A stretch of 64,000 bases of DNA from Heyndrickxia acidicola (GCF_001636425.1 NZ_KV440953.1:2992792-3056791), one strand, 5' to 3'; numbered from the stretch's first letter, positions 9,318 through 18,544 are shown. A program made the numbers and translations. Notes: generated by a model not told the origin, from the letters alone.

Positions 9318-12086
9318 TTATTTTGCCAGCCAGACCCTCATAACGGAATACAGCTGTTCCAGTTTAAATGGTTTACTAATATAATCCGACGCTCCTGCTT
9401 CAAGGCACTTATCCCTATCACCTTTCATTGCTTTAGCCGTAAGGGCAATTATCGGCAGGTCACGTTTTGATAAATCCGTTCGAATACGGCGGATTGTTTC
9501 ATATCCATCCATATCCGGCATCATGATATCCATGAGAATAATATCGATTCCATCTGTCTTTTCCAAAAGGTCAAGGCACTCCAGCCCATTATTGGCTGTG
9601 ATGATATTCATCCCCTCATGGTTCAAAGCTTTCCTTAGAGCAAATATATTGCGGTTATCATCGTCCACTACCATGACGGTTTTATTTTTAAATACATTTT
9701 CTGTTTCTATAAAGATTTCAGGTGTATCCGCCATTTCAGCAACAGGCTCTGGTAATACTTCCGCTGAAGCTGCTACTTCCAATTGAGTCAGCTGCTCTTC
9801 GTTTACTGCACTCTTTTCCATGCCATTTGGAAGGCTGGGGATGTATAGCGTGAAGATGCTGCCCTTTCCTTCCTCGCTGTCGACCGTTATCCAGCCGCCA
9901 AGCAAACGGGCAAATTCCCGGCAGATTGAAAGCCCCAGACCGCTTCCGCCGTATTTCCGGACAGTTGCTCCGTCAGCCTGTTGAAAAGCTTCAAATATTA
10001 GTTTTTGTTTATCCCTGGAAATACCAATTCCCGTATCTGCCACGGAAACCTCAAGCCAGTATTCTGCCCCTGTCGTGCTGACCCATTTTGAAACTGAACT
10101 TTCATCTATCTTCCTAATCGCTACATGGACAGATCCTGCTTCGGTAAATTTGCAGGCATTTGATAAAAGATTTTTAATAATCTGCCGGAAGCGTTTTTCA
10201 TCCGTATAGAAAATATTTGGAACATCCCTGCCTTTAAAGATCGAAAGCTCCAGCCCTTTATCACTCGCTACGTGAGCAAAATTGCGTTCAATATGGGCCG
10301 GCAGCTCACTAAGGTTCATTTCCCCATACAGCATTTCCATCTTACCTGCTTCAACCTTTGAAAGGTCGAGGATATCATTTATTAAGGAAAGAAGGTCCTG
10401 TCCGGAGGAATGGATAACCCTTGCAAACTCCTCATCCTCTTCTGTCAGATGGCGGTCTGAGTTTTCAGCAAGCATTTCGGACAGGATCAGAATGCTATTA
10501 AGCGGTGTCCGCAGTTCATGAGACATATTGGCAAGGAATTCTGATTTGTACTTCGAGCTTTGCTGAAGCTCCATTGCCTGCACTTCAAGATTTTCTGTGA
10601 CTTTTTCAAGTTCAAAGGTTTTATGCTCAGCATCCTTTGTCCGTTCTTCCAGCTGTTCATTTATCATTTGAAGCTCTTCCGATTGGGTTTGGAGCTCTTC
10701 CGATTGAGTCTGAAGCTCTTCTGACTGAACTTGCAATTCTTCCGTCATTGCTTGTGATTCCTTCAGCAGCCGTTCTATTTCCATGCGGCCATTGATACTA
10801 TTAATTGTAATACCAAGTGTATCTACTACATGGCTCATTAGGCTGCGATGCAGGGCGTCAAATGGCTGCAGGCTGGCTACCTCAATTACAGCTGCTACTT
10901 CATCTTCAAATAGGACAGGAATGATCATAATGCTTTTCGGCTTCATTTCTCCAAGTCCGGTAGAGATCACCGTATAATCCTCCGGCACATTTTCAATGAT
11001 ATACATCTGTTTTTCTGCTGCAGCTTGGCCCATTAATCCTTCGCCCATATTGAATTTCTTCCTTCCCGCCTGGCCTGATTGACCGGCAAAGGAGGCTAAT
11101 TGTACAAAATTCGCTGTTTTCCCTTCCCCTCTTTTTATGTAAAAAGAACCAAGAGAAGCATCCAGTAAAGATACAATCTTCGAGATAAAACGGTCTGCAA
11201 GTGTTTCAATGTGATCAATTCGCTGATACATCGTTGCCACTTCTGCCAGTCTGGTTTGAATCCAGTTCTTATCTTCAATTTCTTTTTTATATTCCTCTTC
11301 TTTTTGGTTAAATTCCTTCAGGGATGCCGCCATTTGGTTAAATGCCGAAGCAATATTTCCAATCTCGTCTTCTGTTCTTACCTCGATATGCGGAAGTGCT
11401 TCAATATTGTCAAAATCAACTGCTTCAATTACATGTGTAATTTGTTTTAAATTTTTTGCCGTGCTTTTAATTACCCATGTTGCAATGAGAATACCTGCTA
11501 GAATACAAAGGATAATAGTAGCAAAAATAAAGCCAAGCATTTGCTGATAGGTAGAATTGGATTGTGCAAAGGACTTATCGAGCTGTGACTCTTGTAAGTT
11601 TTTAAATTGATTAATGGAATTAATCAGGCTGATTCGCTGCTTGGATTGCTGATTTACCAAAATTTGCAGCTCCGAATTTGATACTTTTGTTTGGACAGCT
11701 TGAATGATGCTGGTTTCAAGCTCTTTGTATTGATTGTATTTGGACTCTGTAGCGTTTAATAAAATACTGGCTTTCTTTAAATTTATCGTTTTTCGGAGAG
11801 TATCCACATCCTCTTTAATCGCTGTATCGTTCTCTTCGATTAGATGGATACTTGTCTGTACATCGGATTTTTGCCCATCCGTGGCCAAAAAAAGAAGCTC
11901 CCGGTCAGTCGATGCAAATTTTTGCTGAAGGTCCACAATTGTTCTCACCTTTTGAAACCTGTCCTCTACGATCTCCACGATGCTCCCTTTCATGTGGTTG
12001 ATCATGGTCAAAATGATAATCAGCATAATAGAGATAAGTGCCATTATGGCTCCAAATCCAATAAATTGTTTCTTTTTAAAACTCAT
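9318..12086 (-). CDS. rsbK: Hybrid sensor histidine kinase (RsbK-like)
   Basis: Membrane sensor kinase likely to signal to RsbY. Order along 922 residues: membrane segment 8-30; extracytoplasmic helical sensor about 31-185; membrane segment about 187-210; HAMP about 211-265; GAF about 300-430; a coiled coil about 440-505 with three near-identical QSEELQT units; HisKA with SHELRTPL near 520; HATPase with NLLSNACKF, VADTGIGIS and YGGSGLGLSI; and a C-terminal receiver with VVDDDNRNIFALR and phospho-Asp in IILMDIMMPD near 850. Bacillus cereus RsbK is methylated by RsbM on glutamates near residue 440, to my memory. The Glu-rich repeat here sits at the same place. rsbM follows 29 nt downstream. Confidence 0.87.
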   Translation of the reverse strand: MSFKKKQFIGFGAIMALISIMLIIILTMINHMKGSIVEIVEDRFQKVRTIVDLQQKFASTDRELLFLATDGQKSDVQTSIHLIEENDTAIKEDVDTLRKTINLKKASILLNATESKYNQYKELETSIIQAVQTKVSNSELQILVNQQSKQRISLINSINQFKNLQESQLDKSFAQSNSTYQQMLGFIFATIILCILAGILIATWVIKSTAKNLKQITHVIEAVDFDNIEALPHIEVRTEDEIGNIASAFNQMAASLKEFNQKEEEYKKEIEDKNWIQTRLAEVATMYQRIDHIETLADRFISKIVSLLDASLGSFYIKRGEGKTANFVQLASFAGQSGQAGRKKFNMGEGLMGQAAAEKQMYIIENVPEDYTVISTGLGEMKPKSIMIIPVLFEDEVAAVIEVASLQPFDALHRSLMSHVVDTLGITINSINGRMEIERLLKESQAMTEELQVQSEELQTQSEELQTQSEELQMINEQLEERTKDAEHKTFELEKVTENLEVQAMELQQSSKYKSEFLANMSHELRTPLNSILILSEMLAENSDRHLTEEDEEFARVIHSSGQDLLSLINDILDLSKVEAGKMEMLYGEMNLSELPAHIERNFAHVASDKGLELSIFKGRDVPNIFYTDEKRFRQIIKNLLSNACKFTEAGSVHVAIRKIDESSVSKWVSTTGAEYWLEVSVADTGIGISRDKQKLIFEAFQQADGATVRKYGGSGLGLSICREFARLLGGWITVDSEEGKGSIFTLYIPSLPNGMEKSAVNEEQLTQLEVAASAEVLPEPVAEMADTPEIFIETENVFKNKTVMVVDDDNRNIFALRKALNHEGMNIITANNGLECLDLLEKTDGIDIILMDIMMPDMDGYETIRRIRTDLSKRDLPIIALTAKAMKGDRDKCLEAGASDYISKPFKLEQLYSVMRVWLAK

Positions 12087-12141
12087 TTTGCTTCCTGCCC
12101 CTTTTATGTTTCAAATGAAATTCAGAGATATTTTTTATATA

Positions 12142-12270
12142 GGCTGTTTTTGCATGGATTGTTGCTTTCACGTACAAAAATTAAATCCGTCTTCATGGCA
12201 TCTAACCGTTTTTATGCAGGTACTTTTTCCTGTTTCAAAACAAACAAAAATAATAACATTGTTATTTACC
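12142..12270 (+). repeat. Dispersed repeat family A, degenerate copy
   Basis: Begins GGCTGTTTTTGCATGGATTG and continues GTTGCTTTCACGTACAA and AAATCCGTCTTCATGGCATCT, matching the copies at 49210, 51435 (reverse) and 57121. The right end (TTTACGAAAAG) is not recognisable. Confidence 0.6.
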
Positions 12271-12451
12271 CTCATCTCCTTTACTCTAAACCTAATTCAT
12301 ATAAATTTTTTAGTATTTTAATAGAAGGATCTGCTAAAGCCCGGTGTGATTAATGAGAAAATGTTGGTTCGACCGGTGAGAAGCGGGTGAAGATAAACCA
12401 GGAAGAAACTTGCAAGAAGATAAACTTTTCAAATCCGAATTAATAAAAAGA

Positions 12452-12484
12452 AAGAAGCCGGCAATATAGCTGCTGGCCTCTTCC
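12452..12484 (-). terminator. Terminator after metQ
   Basis: On the minus strand the stem AGGCCAGCA / TGCCGGCTT, which includes a wobble pair, is followed by CTTTCTTTTTATT. Confidence 0.75.
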
Positions 12485-12489
12485 TATTT

Positions 12490-13335
12490 TTAAAGGTTTT
12501 TAATTTTACTAATAGAAATATTTACAGGAACGGTTGCTCCTTTATATTCCCTAAGGAGATACTCCCTTACAGCCTGTGAGTGGTAGGATTTAACAATTTC
12601 AGCAAAGTTCTTATTATGGCTATCCTTTGTTCTGGCAGCAATAATATTCACATAAGGCAAAGCTGCTTTTTGCTTAGGGTCTTCTTTAAAAATCGCGTCT
12701 TTTGCCGGGCTTAATCCCGCTTCTACCGCATACCCATTATTGATAAGCGAAGCTGCCACATCATCCAATGCCCTTGCTGTTTGCCCTGCTGAGACAGGCT
12801 TGATCGCTAATTTTTTCGGATTGCTGGCAATTTGCTCAATACTCCCTTTTGGATCAAAATCTTTCTTCAGCTTAATTAAGCCTGCCGTTTGCAGCAATTG
12901 AAGGGCTCTGCCTGCATTCGTTACATCATTCGGAATTGCAATGGTGGATCCGGCAGGAATATCACTTACTTTCTTATATTTTTTTGAATAGATTCCCATT
13001 GGGGCAATAACTGTAGAACCAATTGCTGATATATTTAAATGGTGATCTCTTTTGAATTCATTCATATATGTAATCGTTTGGAATGCATTTAAATCAATGC
13101 TTCCATCATTCAAAGCCGTATTTGGCTGTACATAATCACTGAAAGAAACAACCTTTAGGGTAATCCCCTTATTTTTGACCTGCTTCTGAACGATGTTCCA
13201 CAGCTGCATGTCACTTCCGTTAATTCCGATTCTAATTGTTTTTGAGTTTCCATTGGCACTGGTACCGCATCCCGAAAGTACCAGTATTGCCGCTATAAAT
13301 AAAGAAAAAAGGGCTAGCAAGTTCTTTTTCATCAT
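12490..13335 (-). CDS. metQ: MetQ/NlpA-family substrate-binding lipoprotein
   Basis: Lipoprotein that captures a ligand, usually D/L-methionine, for a MetN-MetI type ABC importer. It has a signal peptide with lipobox LSGC (residues about 19-22 of MMKKNLLALFSL...) and a mature domain with IRIGINGSD, DLNAFQTITYMNEF, IAIPNDVTNAGRAL and PYVNIIAAR, characteristic of MetQ. The 281 residues are of usual size. AGGAGG lies just before the paired ATG codons at 13335 and 13332; either could be used. There is no metN or metI beside it, so it must use a permease coded elsewhere. It lies 139 bp after an M20 amidohydrolase whose leader is an S-box, on the same strand; a hairpin between them may lower read-through. 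A related ligand such as an N-acyl or oxidised methionine is possible. Confidence 0.85.
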   Translation of the reverse strand: MMKKNLLALFSLFIAAILVLSGCGTSANGNSKTIRIGINGSDMQLWNIVQKQVKNKGITLKVVSFSDYVQPNTALNDGSIDLNAFQTITYMNEFKRDHHLNISAIGSTVIAPMGIYSKKYKKVSDIPAGSTIAIPNDVTNAGRALQLLQTAGLIKLKKDFDPKGSIEQIASNPKKLAIKPVSAGQTARALDDVAASLINNGYAVEAGLSPAKDAIFKEDPKQKAALPYVNIIAARTKDSHNKNFAEIVKSYHSQAVREYLLREYKGATVPVNISISKIKNL

Positions 13336-13432
13336 CTTTCCTCCTAGGGGTACTTACATTCTTCTTGTTTTTTGATATACACAACAAGGATTCTATTACG
13401 CTAAAAAAAGGCTTTAATTCAACTTTTATTCC

Positions 13433-13467
13433 AGTCTGCTTCGGAGTATATCTCCCCGAAGCAGACT
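13433..13467 (-). terminator. Hairpin between the M20 gene and metQ
   Basis: The 12-bp perfect stem AGTCTGCTTCGG / CCGAAGCAGACT lies just after the M20 stop codon (minus strand). Only a weak T tract follows, so it may attenuate rather than fully end transcription. Confidence 0.6.
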
Positions 13468-13474
13468 GATTTGT

Positions 13475-14689
13475 TTATTTCTGCTTTGCATGAACAAAGT
13501 CTGATTTGACTTTGTTTAAAAGCGCTTCTTCCGTCAGTAGCCGAAGACCGGTTAAAGCCAATGCTTTTGCCCCTGCAATGAGAGCATGTTCTCCAATTTC
13601 AGAGCAGGCTGCTTCACGAAATTCCTTTGTATGTCCGATAAGATCATCCGGTCCAATTTTTATATAACAATGGGATGTGGGCACCACCTGACTCACATTC
13701 CCTGCATCTGTACTTCCAATCCCATTGCCCTTTTCTGCAATGGTTTCTCCCAGCAGCGAAAGCTCTTGACCAACAGCAGCATCAAGTGAAGCATTGAGAA
13801 TCAAGTTATGAACTTCATTTTGAAACCTTTCTATCTTCACAGTGCAGCCTGTGGCAAGGGCAGCTCCTTCAGCAATCCTCCGAACCTTGGCCGATACCTC
13901 TTCGGTTGAATTCCAAGTACTTGCCCTAATAAAGAAGCGCGCTGAAGCATAATCAGGAATGATATTAGGGGCTTCACCGCCATGTGTGATGATTCCATGG
14001 ACCCGGACATCCGATGCCAGCTGCTGCCTTAGCGCATTAATGCCATTAAACAACTGAATCACCGCATCTAAGGCATTAATTCCTTCTTCTGGAGAGCTGG
14101 CAGCATGAGCTGTTCTTCCGTAAAAATGGAAGTCAAGCGGATCAACAGCAAGTGAAGGGGTTGTTAAGCTGGTTTGGCCGCTGGGATGAAGCATAAGGGC
14201 GGCATCAATTCCATTTAAATACCCTTCTCTTACAAAACTGCCCTTGGCACTGCCGTTAGGTCCGCCTTCTTCAGCAGGCGTTCCCAAAACAACCACTTCT
14301 CCACCCGTTTCTTCAATGACTTTTGATAAGGCAATGCCCGCTGCTGTACTGGTCGTGCCGATAATGTTATGCCCGCATGCATGGCCAATCCCGGGAAGTG
14401 CGTCATATTCTGCAAGGAAAGCGATAGATGGGCCGGCTTTTTCGGATGACTTTCTCGCCACAAATCCTGTTTCATGCCCTGCAACATTGCGGGTTACATC
14501 AAAACCCTCCTTTTCCAGAATTTCCGTTAATGCTTTTGATGCAAAAAATTCCTTATTACCAATTTCCGGCCTTTCATGGATAGCATGGCTTGTTTGAATA
14601 TAAAGTTCTTTTGATTCATCAACGCTGGATAGTATCGTTTCTCTATATTGTTCAATAAGTGTCTCGCTGTTTTCCTTTTGAATTGCCAA
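13475..14689 (-). CDS. M20 family metallo-amidohydrolase
   Basis: Zinc-dependent amidohydrolase of the M20D/AbgB group, likely to remove an acyl or amide group from a small molecule. Metal and catalytic motifs are present: HERPEIGNKEFFA near residue 38, GHACGHN near 105, GTPAEEGGP near 137, MLHPSG near 167 and the dimerisation-domain GRTAHAASSPEEGINALDA near 192. The 404 residues are normal for the family. Translation starts at a TTG at 14687-14689, with GAGAGG six nt upstream. The leader carries a SAM-I riboswitch, so expression rises when S-adenosylmethionine is scarce. With the MetQ protein behind it, a role in recovering methionine or cysteine from N-acylated or conjugated forms is the likely reading. 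The true substrate is not visible in the sequence. Confidence 0.85.
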   Translation of the reverse strand: MAIQKENSETLIEQYRETILSSVDESKELYIQTSHAIHERPEIGNKEFFASKALTEILEKEGFDVTRNVAGHETGFVARKSSEKAGPSIAFLAEYDALPGIGHACGHNIIGTTSTAAGIALSKVIEETGGEVVVLGTPAEEGGPNGSAKGSFVREGYLNGIDAALMLHPSGQTSLTTPSLAVDPLDFHFYGRTAHAASSPEEGINALDAVIQLFNGINALRQQLASDVRVHGIITHGGEAPNIIPDYASARFFIRASTWNSTEEVSAKVRRIAEGAALATGCTVKIERFQNEVHNLILNASLDAAVGQELSLLGETIAEKGNGIGSTDAGNVSQVVPTSHCYIKIGPDDLIGHTKEFREAACSEIGEHALIAGAKALALTGLRLLTEEALLNKVKSDFVHAKQK

Positions 14690-14772
14690 TTGAATCCTCT
14701 CCCTCTCTTCTTTTCTATTGCTGTATTTGTCTTTTGTAAGTCTGTTTACTAGACTAAATTAGTTTTAAGCTC

Positions 14773-14957
14773 AAAAAAGCCCCTCTTCTTATCCAATACA
14801 CGATAAAGAAGAAGGGCTTATGTAAACACCGGCGACTTCTCATCTACCAAATCAATGATTCACTGATTTGCAGGAATTGGCACGGTGTTTGCGAAAAAAC
14901 AGCAAATCCGTTGCCGAGGTATCATAGGGCCAGTCCCTCCACCTCTCTGGATAAGAA
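14773..14957 (-). promoter_or_regulatory. SAM-I riboswitch (S-box) with terminator
   Basis: Read on the minus strand, the leader contains the S-box core: CTTATCCAGAGAGGTGGAGG, then GACTGGCCCTATGATACC and TCGGCAAC, followed by the P3/P4 arms. The 3' end is an intrinsic terminator, AAGCCCTTCTTCTTTATC pairing with GATAAGAAGAGGGGCTT and then T6 (14773-14820). The P1 strand (CTTATCC) can compete with the terminator arm. It ends about 85 bp before the M20 gene. SAM binding should end transcription. Confidence 0.93.
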
Positions 14958-15138
14958 ATATGATATTTATGAAATTTTTAATATGAGTTTTATTGTAGTG
15001 AGTTTATTTTTATTTGTCAATAAATTTCCCAAAATTTATTCTTTTCAAGCACATTTCGAGGACCTGTTAGTATAATCGGAAAAAGTGGATATGAGAACAG
15101 GATTTTACTTTAGTTCGCTAAATCATCAATTACATAAC
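14958..15138. other. AT-rich gap between the S-box leader and yerC
   Basis: The promoter for the S-box leader must lie here, reading leftward. No gene or repeat was seen. Confidence 0.35.
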
Positions 15139-15175
15139 AAAGCGGCATCGCCTTATTAAGGAGATGCCGCTTTCT
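15139..15175 (-). terminator. Terminator after yerC
   Basis: The stem AAAGCGGCATC / GATGCCGCTTT has the loop GCCTTATTAAGGA. Confidence 0.82.
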
Positions 15176-15189
15176 TTAACTGCATTAAG

Positions 15190-15504
15190 TTACTCACTCA
15201 CTTTTTGTTCTTGTTGTTCCTTCAAACGATCAAGAACCATTTCATAGGAATCATTTCCATAATTTAAACAGCGCTTCACACGAGAAATAGTAGCAGTGCT
15301 GGCACCAGTCTCCGTCTCAATGACATGGTAGGTTTTTTTCTCGCGCAGCATGCTTGCTACTTCTAAACGCTGTGCCAATGACTGAATTTCGTTAATTGTA
15401 CATAAATCATCAAAAAATCGGTAGCATTCCTCCGAATCCTTTAATGATAAAATGGCTTCAAATAACTGATCCAATGATTTCCCTCTTAATTTATCGATTT
15501 GCAT
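15190..15504 (-). CDS. yerC: YerC/YecD family TrpR-related protein
   Basis: Small helix-turn-helix protein of the TrpR-like YerC/YecD family, a putative DNA-binding regulator without a firmly known target. The 104 residues start MQIDKLRGKSLDQLFEAI. The helix-turn-helix lies near residues 55-80 (TYHVIETETGASTATISRVK). The ATG at 15504 is chosen because AGGAG sits 8 nt upstream. An upstream ATG seven codons earlier lacks a ribosome site and would give a length unlike the B. subtilis protein (104). The neighbours yerB and yerA are as in B. subtilis. Confidence 0.92.
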   Translation of the reverse strand: MQIDKLRGKSLDQLFEAILSLKDSEECYRFFDDLCTINEIQSLAQRLEVASMLREKKTYHVIETETGASTATISRVKRCLNYGNDSYEMVLDRLKEQQEQKVSE

Positions 15505-15558
15505 ACAAAAATCTCCTTTACTCATAATACACGAATATGCTGTGTACTCTATATTATT

Positions 15559-16590
15559 TTACTTAGTATACGTAACCCTGCCGGCATCTGGTATGATACT
15601 GATCCAGGTTTTTCCCGGAATCAGCTTAATGGGACTTCCATTTTCATATGGAAGAATCCTTCCGCCATCGTTTTGCCATTCTACTTCACGAAGCTTTCCT
15701 CTTTGGACAAGATAGGCTTTTCCTCCAGAAGTCAAATTAATGGAAAGTCTTCCATAGCTGTCAATTCTTTTGTGCTCCATTACCGGAATAAACAGATTAT
15801 CAATCAGCACCGGCTTTTTCGTTTCAAGATCAACCGTCTGCACTCCTCCTGAATACCGTTTAAACTTTTTTAAACTGGCATCATATTGAAACACAGGGTT
15901 ATAGTCCTGATCCTGTGAATAGGTAATCTTGACTTTCGTTATATCGGTGCCTGTCAATTCGCCTATCTCTTTATTGGAATCAAATGACAGCGGGGCTGGC
16001 GGTGTGCTCATTTCATAATGTTTTAGCTTTGCTCCCTTTTCAATGTTTTGAAAAGTAATGTACGAATTGTGCGGGGCTACCCTTGCACTCCAGCGTTTAA
16101 ATAAAGTCCCGTCATATTGGATCCCATTGATGTTATCAATGAAACCCTGCTGGAGCATTTTTTTAGCCTCAGGGCTGTAGCCGTGTGCCACATAAAAACT
16201 ATCGTAGCCTTTAGCAAGCCGGATAAAATAATCTCTTGCACTTCTTACCGGGCCAATATTCCTTGGTTTTTCACTTTGAAATATGGCCAAAAACCGGGTA
16301 ATATTTCCTTCAGCCAGCACCTCATAAACAATATCAGCCTCAGCGATACCAGATTGAGGGCGAGCTTTGGTATGGTTATTGATCATAACGGCGACAGCCC
16401 GGCTAGATGACTCCTGACCCGTTTTTTCTCCCGTCAAAGGAAATTGAAAATCCTTCTCTGCATGATGATTCTCAGCTGTTTTTGCAGAGGGATTTGCTCG
16501 TTTCGTTTGCCCGGCATTTGGGTCCTTGTGGCTGCAAGCTGACAACATAAACAGAAAGGTAAAAATCCATACAAAATACCTATTTTGCAT
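15559..16590 (-). CDS. yerB: YerB-type lipoprotein, DUF3048
   Basis: Exported lipoprotein of unknown biochemical role, conserved beside yerA and yerC. The signal peptide is MQNRYFVWIFTFLFMLSAC, with lipobox LSAC around Cys19. The body carries DUF3048 features: RAVAVMINNHTKARPQSGI, ADIVYEVLAEGNITRFLAIF, IGPVRSARDYFIRLAKGYD and, in the second domain, KTWISIIPD at the end. The ATG at 16590 has GGGGAG a few nt upstream. An upstream in-frame TTG at 16602 lies inside that purine-rich site. About 343 residues. A 54-bp gap separates it from yerC, so co-expression is likely. Confidence 0.9.
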   Translation of the reverse strand: MQNRYFVWIFTFLFMLSACSHKDPNAGQTKRANPSAKTAENHHAEKDFQFPLTGEKTGQESSSRAVAVMINNHTKARPQSGIAEADIVYEVLAEGNITRFLAIFQSEKPRNIGPVRSARDYFIRLAKGYDSFYVAHGYSPEAKKMLQQGFIDNINGIQYDGTLFKRWSARVAPHNSYITFQNIEKGAKLKHYEMSTPPAPLSFDSNKEIGELTGTDITKVKITYSQDQDYNPVFQYDASLKKFKRYSGGVQTVDLETKKPVLIDNLFIPVMEHKRIDSYGRLSINLTSGGKAYLVQRGKLREVEWQNDGGRILPYENGSPIKLIPGKTWISIIPDAGRVTYTK

Positions 16591-16683
16591 TTTTCTCCCC
16601 AATCCCCCCGGCGAGGTTTAATGGTTTTGGTTTTCTCTATCTATTTATTCACAAACATTTTGGCACTGTATTACGTTACTATT

Positions 16684-18426
16684 TTAACGCATTATTGACG
16701 GGAAGAGTACAGTTTTATTCATCACATCATACATGCCCCGCTGTGTAATCCTTACATATGGTAGATGCGTGGCAGACAAAAACAAAAGAGAGTAGATAGG
16801 GTCATTGTGCTGATAGCCTCTTTCACCAAGCAGCTTTTTAATTTCTTTTTCTTCTTCCATAAGAATTCCCATCTCTTTATCAGACGACAAGCCGGCTAAT
16901 GTTAAAGGCAGCTCATGCAGAATTTCTCCTCGGCTTGCTAATACAATGCCTCCACCAATTTCCTTCATTCTATTAAAGGCCGCTATAATATCTGCCTTTC
17001 TCTTTCCGATCAACAGAATATCTCCAGTTGTGGAAAAAGATGAAACAAGTCCACCAATGTTGCGGGCAAATCCCTTAATCATCGTATTAATTCGCCATTT
17101 ACCCTGCCGGTCCATCAATACAAGAAAACATTCATCATGATTCTCCGGCAGTTCTTCAACGGAAAGGTCAAAGGTCACTGAATAGGGCTTTGTGATTACA
17201 TCATTAATCATCTCAATCCCAAATGGCATCGAAAATTGAAGGTCATCCATACTGATATCCCACTGTAAATTCAAAGGAGGGAATCCATGTTCCTTCCAAT
17301 CAAGACTCCTTTGCCCATCTATTTCTTGCCCATCTCTTTTCAGCCATTTTCCCTTTGACAGGACAGAAACAGGAGTAGGATTTTGTACATCTTCTAAAAA
17401 ATTGATATTGGCTACCCTTCCAGTCGCAATCATGCCGTGAATATGTGAAATTTGATAATAATTTGCTACATTGTACGAAGCCATATGGTAGGCATCTATC
17501 AACGGAACGCCATGGTCAAGCGCAATCCTGATCATCATATCCAGAACACCCTGCTCATGATAGGCTGGTGTGGAGCCATCCGTGGTGAAAAACATGGAGC
17601 TGTACTGATCTATCCCAAGTTTTTTCATATCCTGAAGAAGGACCGGTAAATCCGGACGGATGGACGAATGCCTTAGCGACACCATATAGCCCTGAATTAA
17701 TCGATTATATACCTCTTCACCAGTCATGGCTTCATGATCACAATCCGCTCCGAGCACCATCATTTTTGCAAGCGTTTTCTCAGAAGCTCCAGGAAAATGC
17801 CCTTCAATTTTTTTCCTCATCCTTTTTGCTTCCTGTATCCAGTGAAGCATTAGGTCATCTCCATCTAAAAGCTTTGGCCAGCCGGTCAATTCCCCTCCCT
17901 GGAGAACTGCATCATGCTCCAGCCATGCTTTCACTTCATCATGAGAAAACACCGTTTCCTCTGTTCCAAGCTCAGTCTGTGAATCAAATCGGCTCCACCA
18001 AAACATAGTGACAGGGGACCTTCTCAGCTCTTTCAACAACGAAAACGCTTTCTTTTTTCCTAATTGCAAAACAAGCATAAGATTGTCATTTATCATAGTG
18101 GTTGTGCCGGTTTGGGATGCATATCGGGCAAATGTCTGGGGATTATATAATTGAAACGGGTGAACATGGGGCTCTATGTATCCAGGTACCAGGGTATAGG
18201 CTGAACAATCGACAACCTCACACTGCGAGAGATTCATCGGTACAGCTTCTCCTGCGTATACAATCCGGTCTTCATAAATCCAAATGTTCCCTTTAATCCA
18301 TTGGCGTAGCACAGAGTGCAGGAATCGGGCATTTTTTAAAAGTAATGTAGGTGATTTTTTTCCATTTAAAACGGCTACATGCTCTCGCAGCTGCCTATTT
18401 TTCCATCGATAGCGTTGGTCTAACAT
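16684..18426 (-). CDS. yerA: Adenine deaminase family protein YerA
   Basis: Amidohydrolase-superfamily protein related to adenine deaminase (Ade), which converts adenine to hypoxanthine. Visible metal-site motifs: PGYIEPHVHP near residue 79, GHFPGAS near 208, and FFTTDGSTP near 280. The C-terminal half holds the Ade-type second domain (GGLVSSFSTTGDILLIG). The 580 residues agree with YerA. It starts at an ATG behind AGGGAGGG. Its place beside the purine operon fits purine salvage, but YerA proteins are divergent from biochemically proven Ade and the activity is an inference from the family. yerB lies about 90 bp downstream. Confidence 0.88.
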   Translation of the reverse strand: MLDQRYRWKNRQLREHVAVLNGKKSPTLLLKNARFLHSVLRQWIKGNIWIYEDRIVYAGEAVPMNLSQCEVVDCSAYTLVPGYIEPHVHPFQLYNPQTFARYASQTGTTTMINDNLMLVLQLGKKKAFSLLKELRRSPVTMFWWSRFDSQTELGTEETVFSHDEVKAWLEHDAVLQGGELTGWPKLLDGDDLMLHWIQEAKRMRKKIEGHFPGASEKTLAKMMVLGADCDHEAMTGEEVYNRLIQGYMVSLRHSSIRPDLPVLLQDMKKLGIDQYSSMFFTTDGSTPAYHEQGVLDMMIRIALDHGVPLIDAYHMASYNVANYYQISHIHGMIATGRVANINFLEDVQNPTPVSVLSKGKWLKRDGQEIDGQRSLDWKEHGFPPLNLQWDISMDDLQFSMPFGIEMINDVITKPYSVTFDLSVEELPENHDECFLVLMDRQGKWRINTMIKGFARNIGGLVSSFSTTGDILLIGKRKADIIAAFNRMKEIGGGIVLASRGEILHELPLTLAGLSSDKEMGILMEEEKEIKKLLGERGYQHNDPIYSLLFLSATHLPYVRITQRGMYDVMNKTVLFPSIMR

Positions 18427-18544
18427 AAAATCCCTCCCTAGGGAGCCAACCTATTTTTTACCTTTTACTTTAACATATTTCGCTGTTTAAAGCACTAAAG
18501 TTTTGTGAATAATTGTGAAAACTTTGTAAAGGAGTTTGAGATTA

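Larger units (their letters stand above)
12087..12489. other. Intergenic region between rsbK and metQ
   Basis: A 403-bp gap holding the upstream region of rsbK, a degenerate family A repeat (12142-12270) and the metQ terminator. No gene was found here. The long plus-strand frame that reaches into it is antisense to rsbK. Confidence 0.5.

Noticed and set aside
11844..12353. 169-residue plus-strand ORF
   Set aside because: Largely antisense to the 5' part of rsbK, without a ribosome site or protein-family likeness. The last part runs into a family A repeat.
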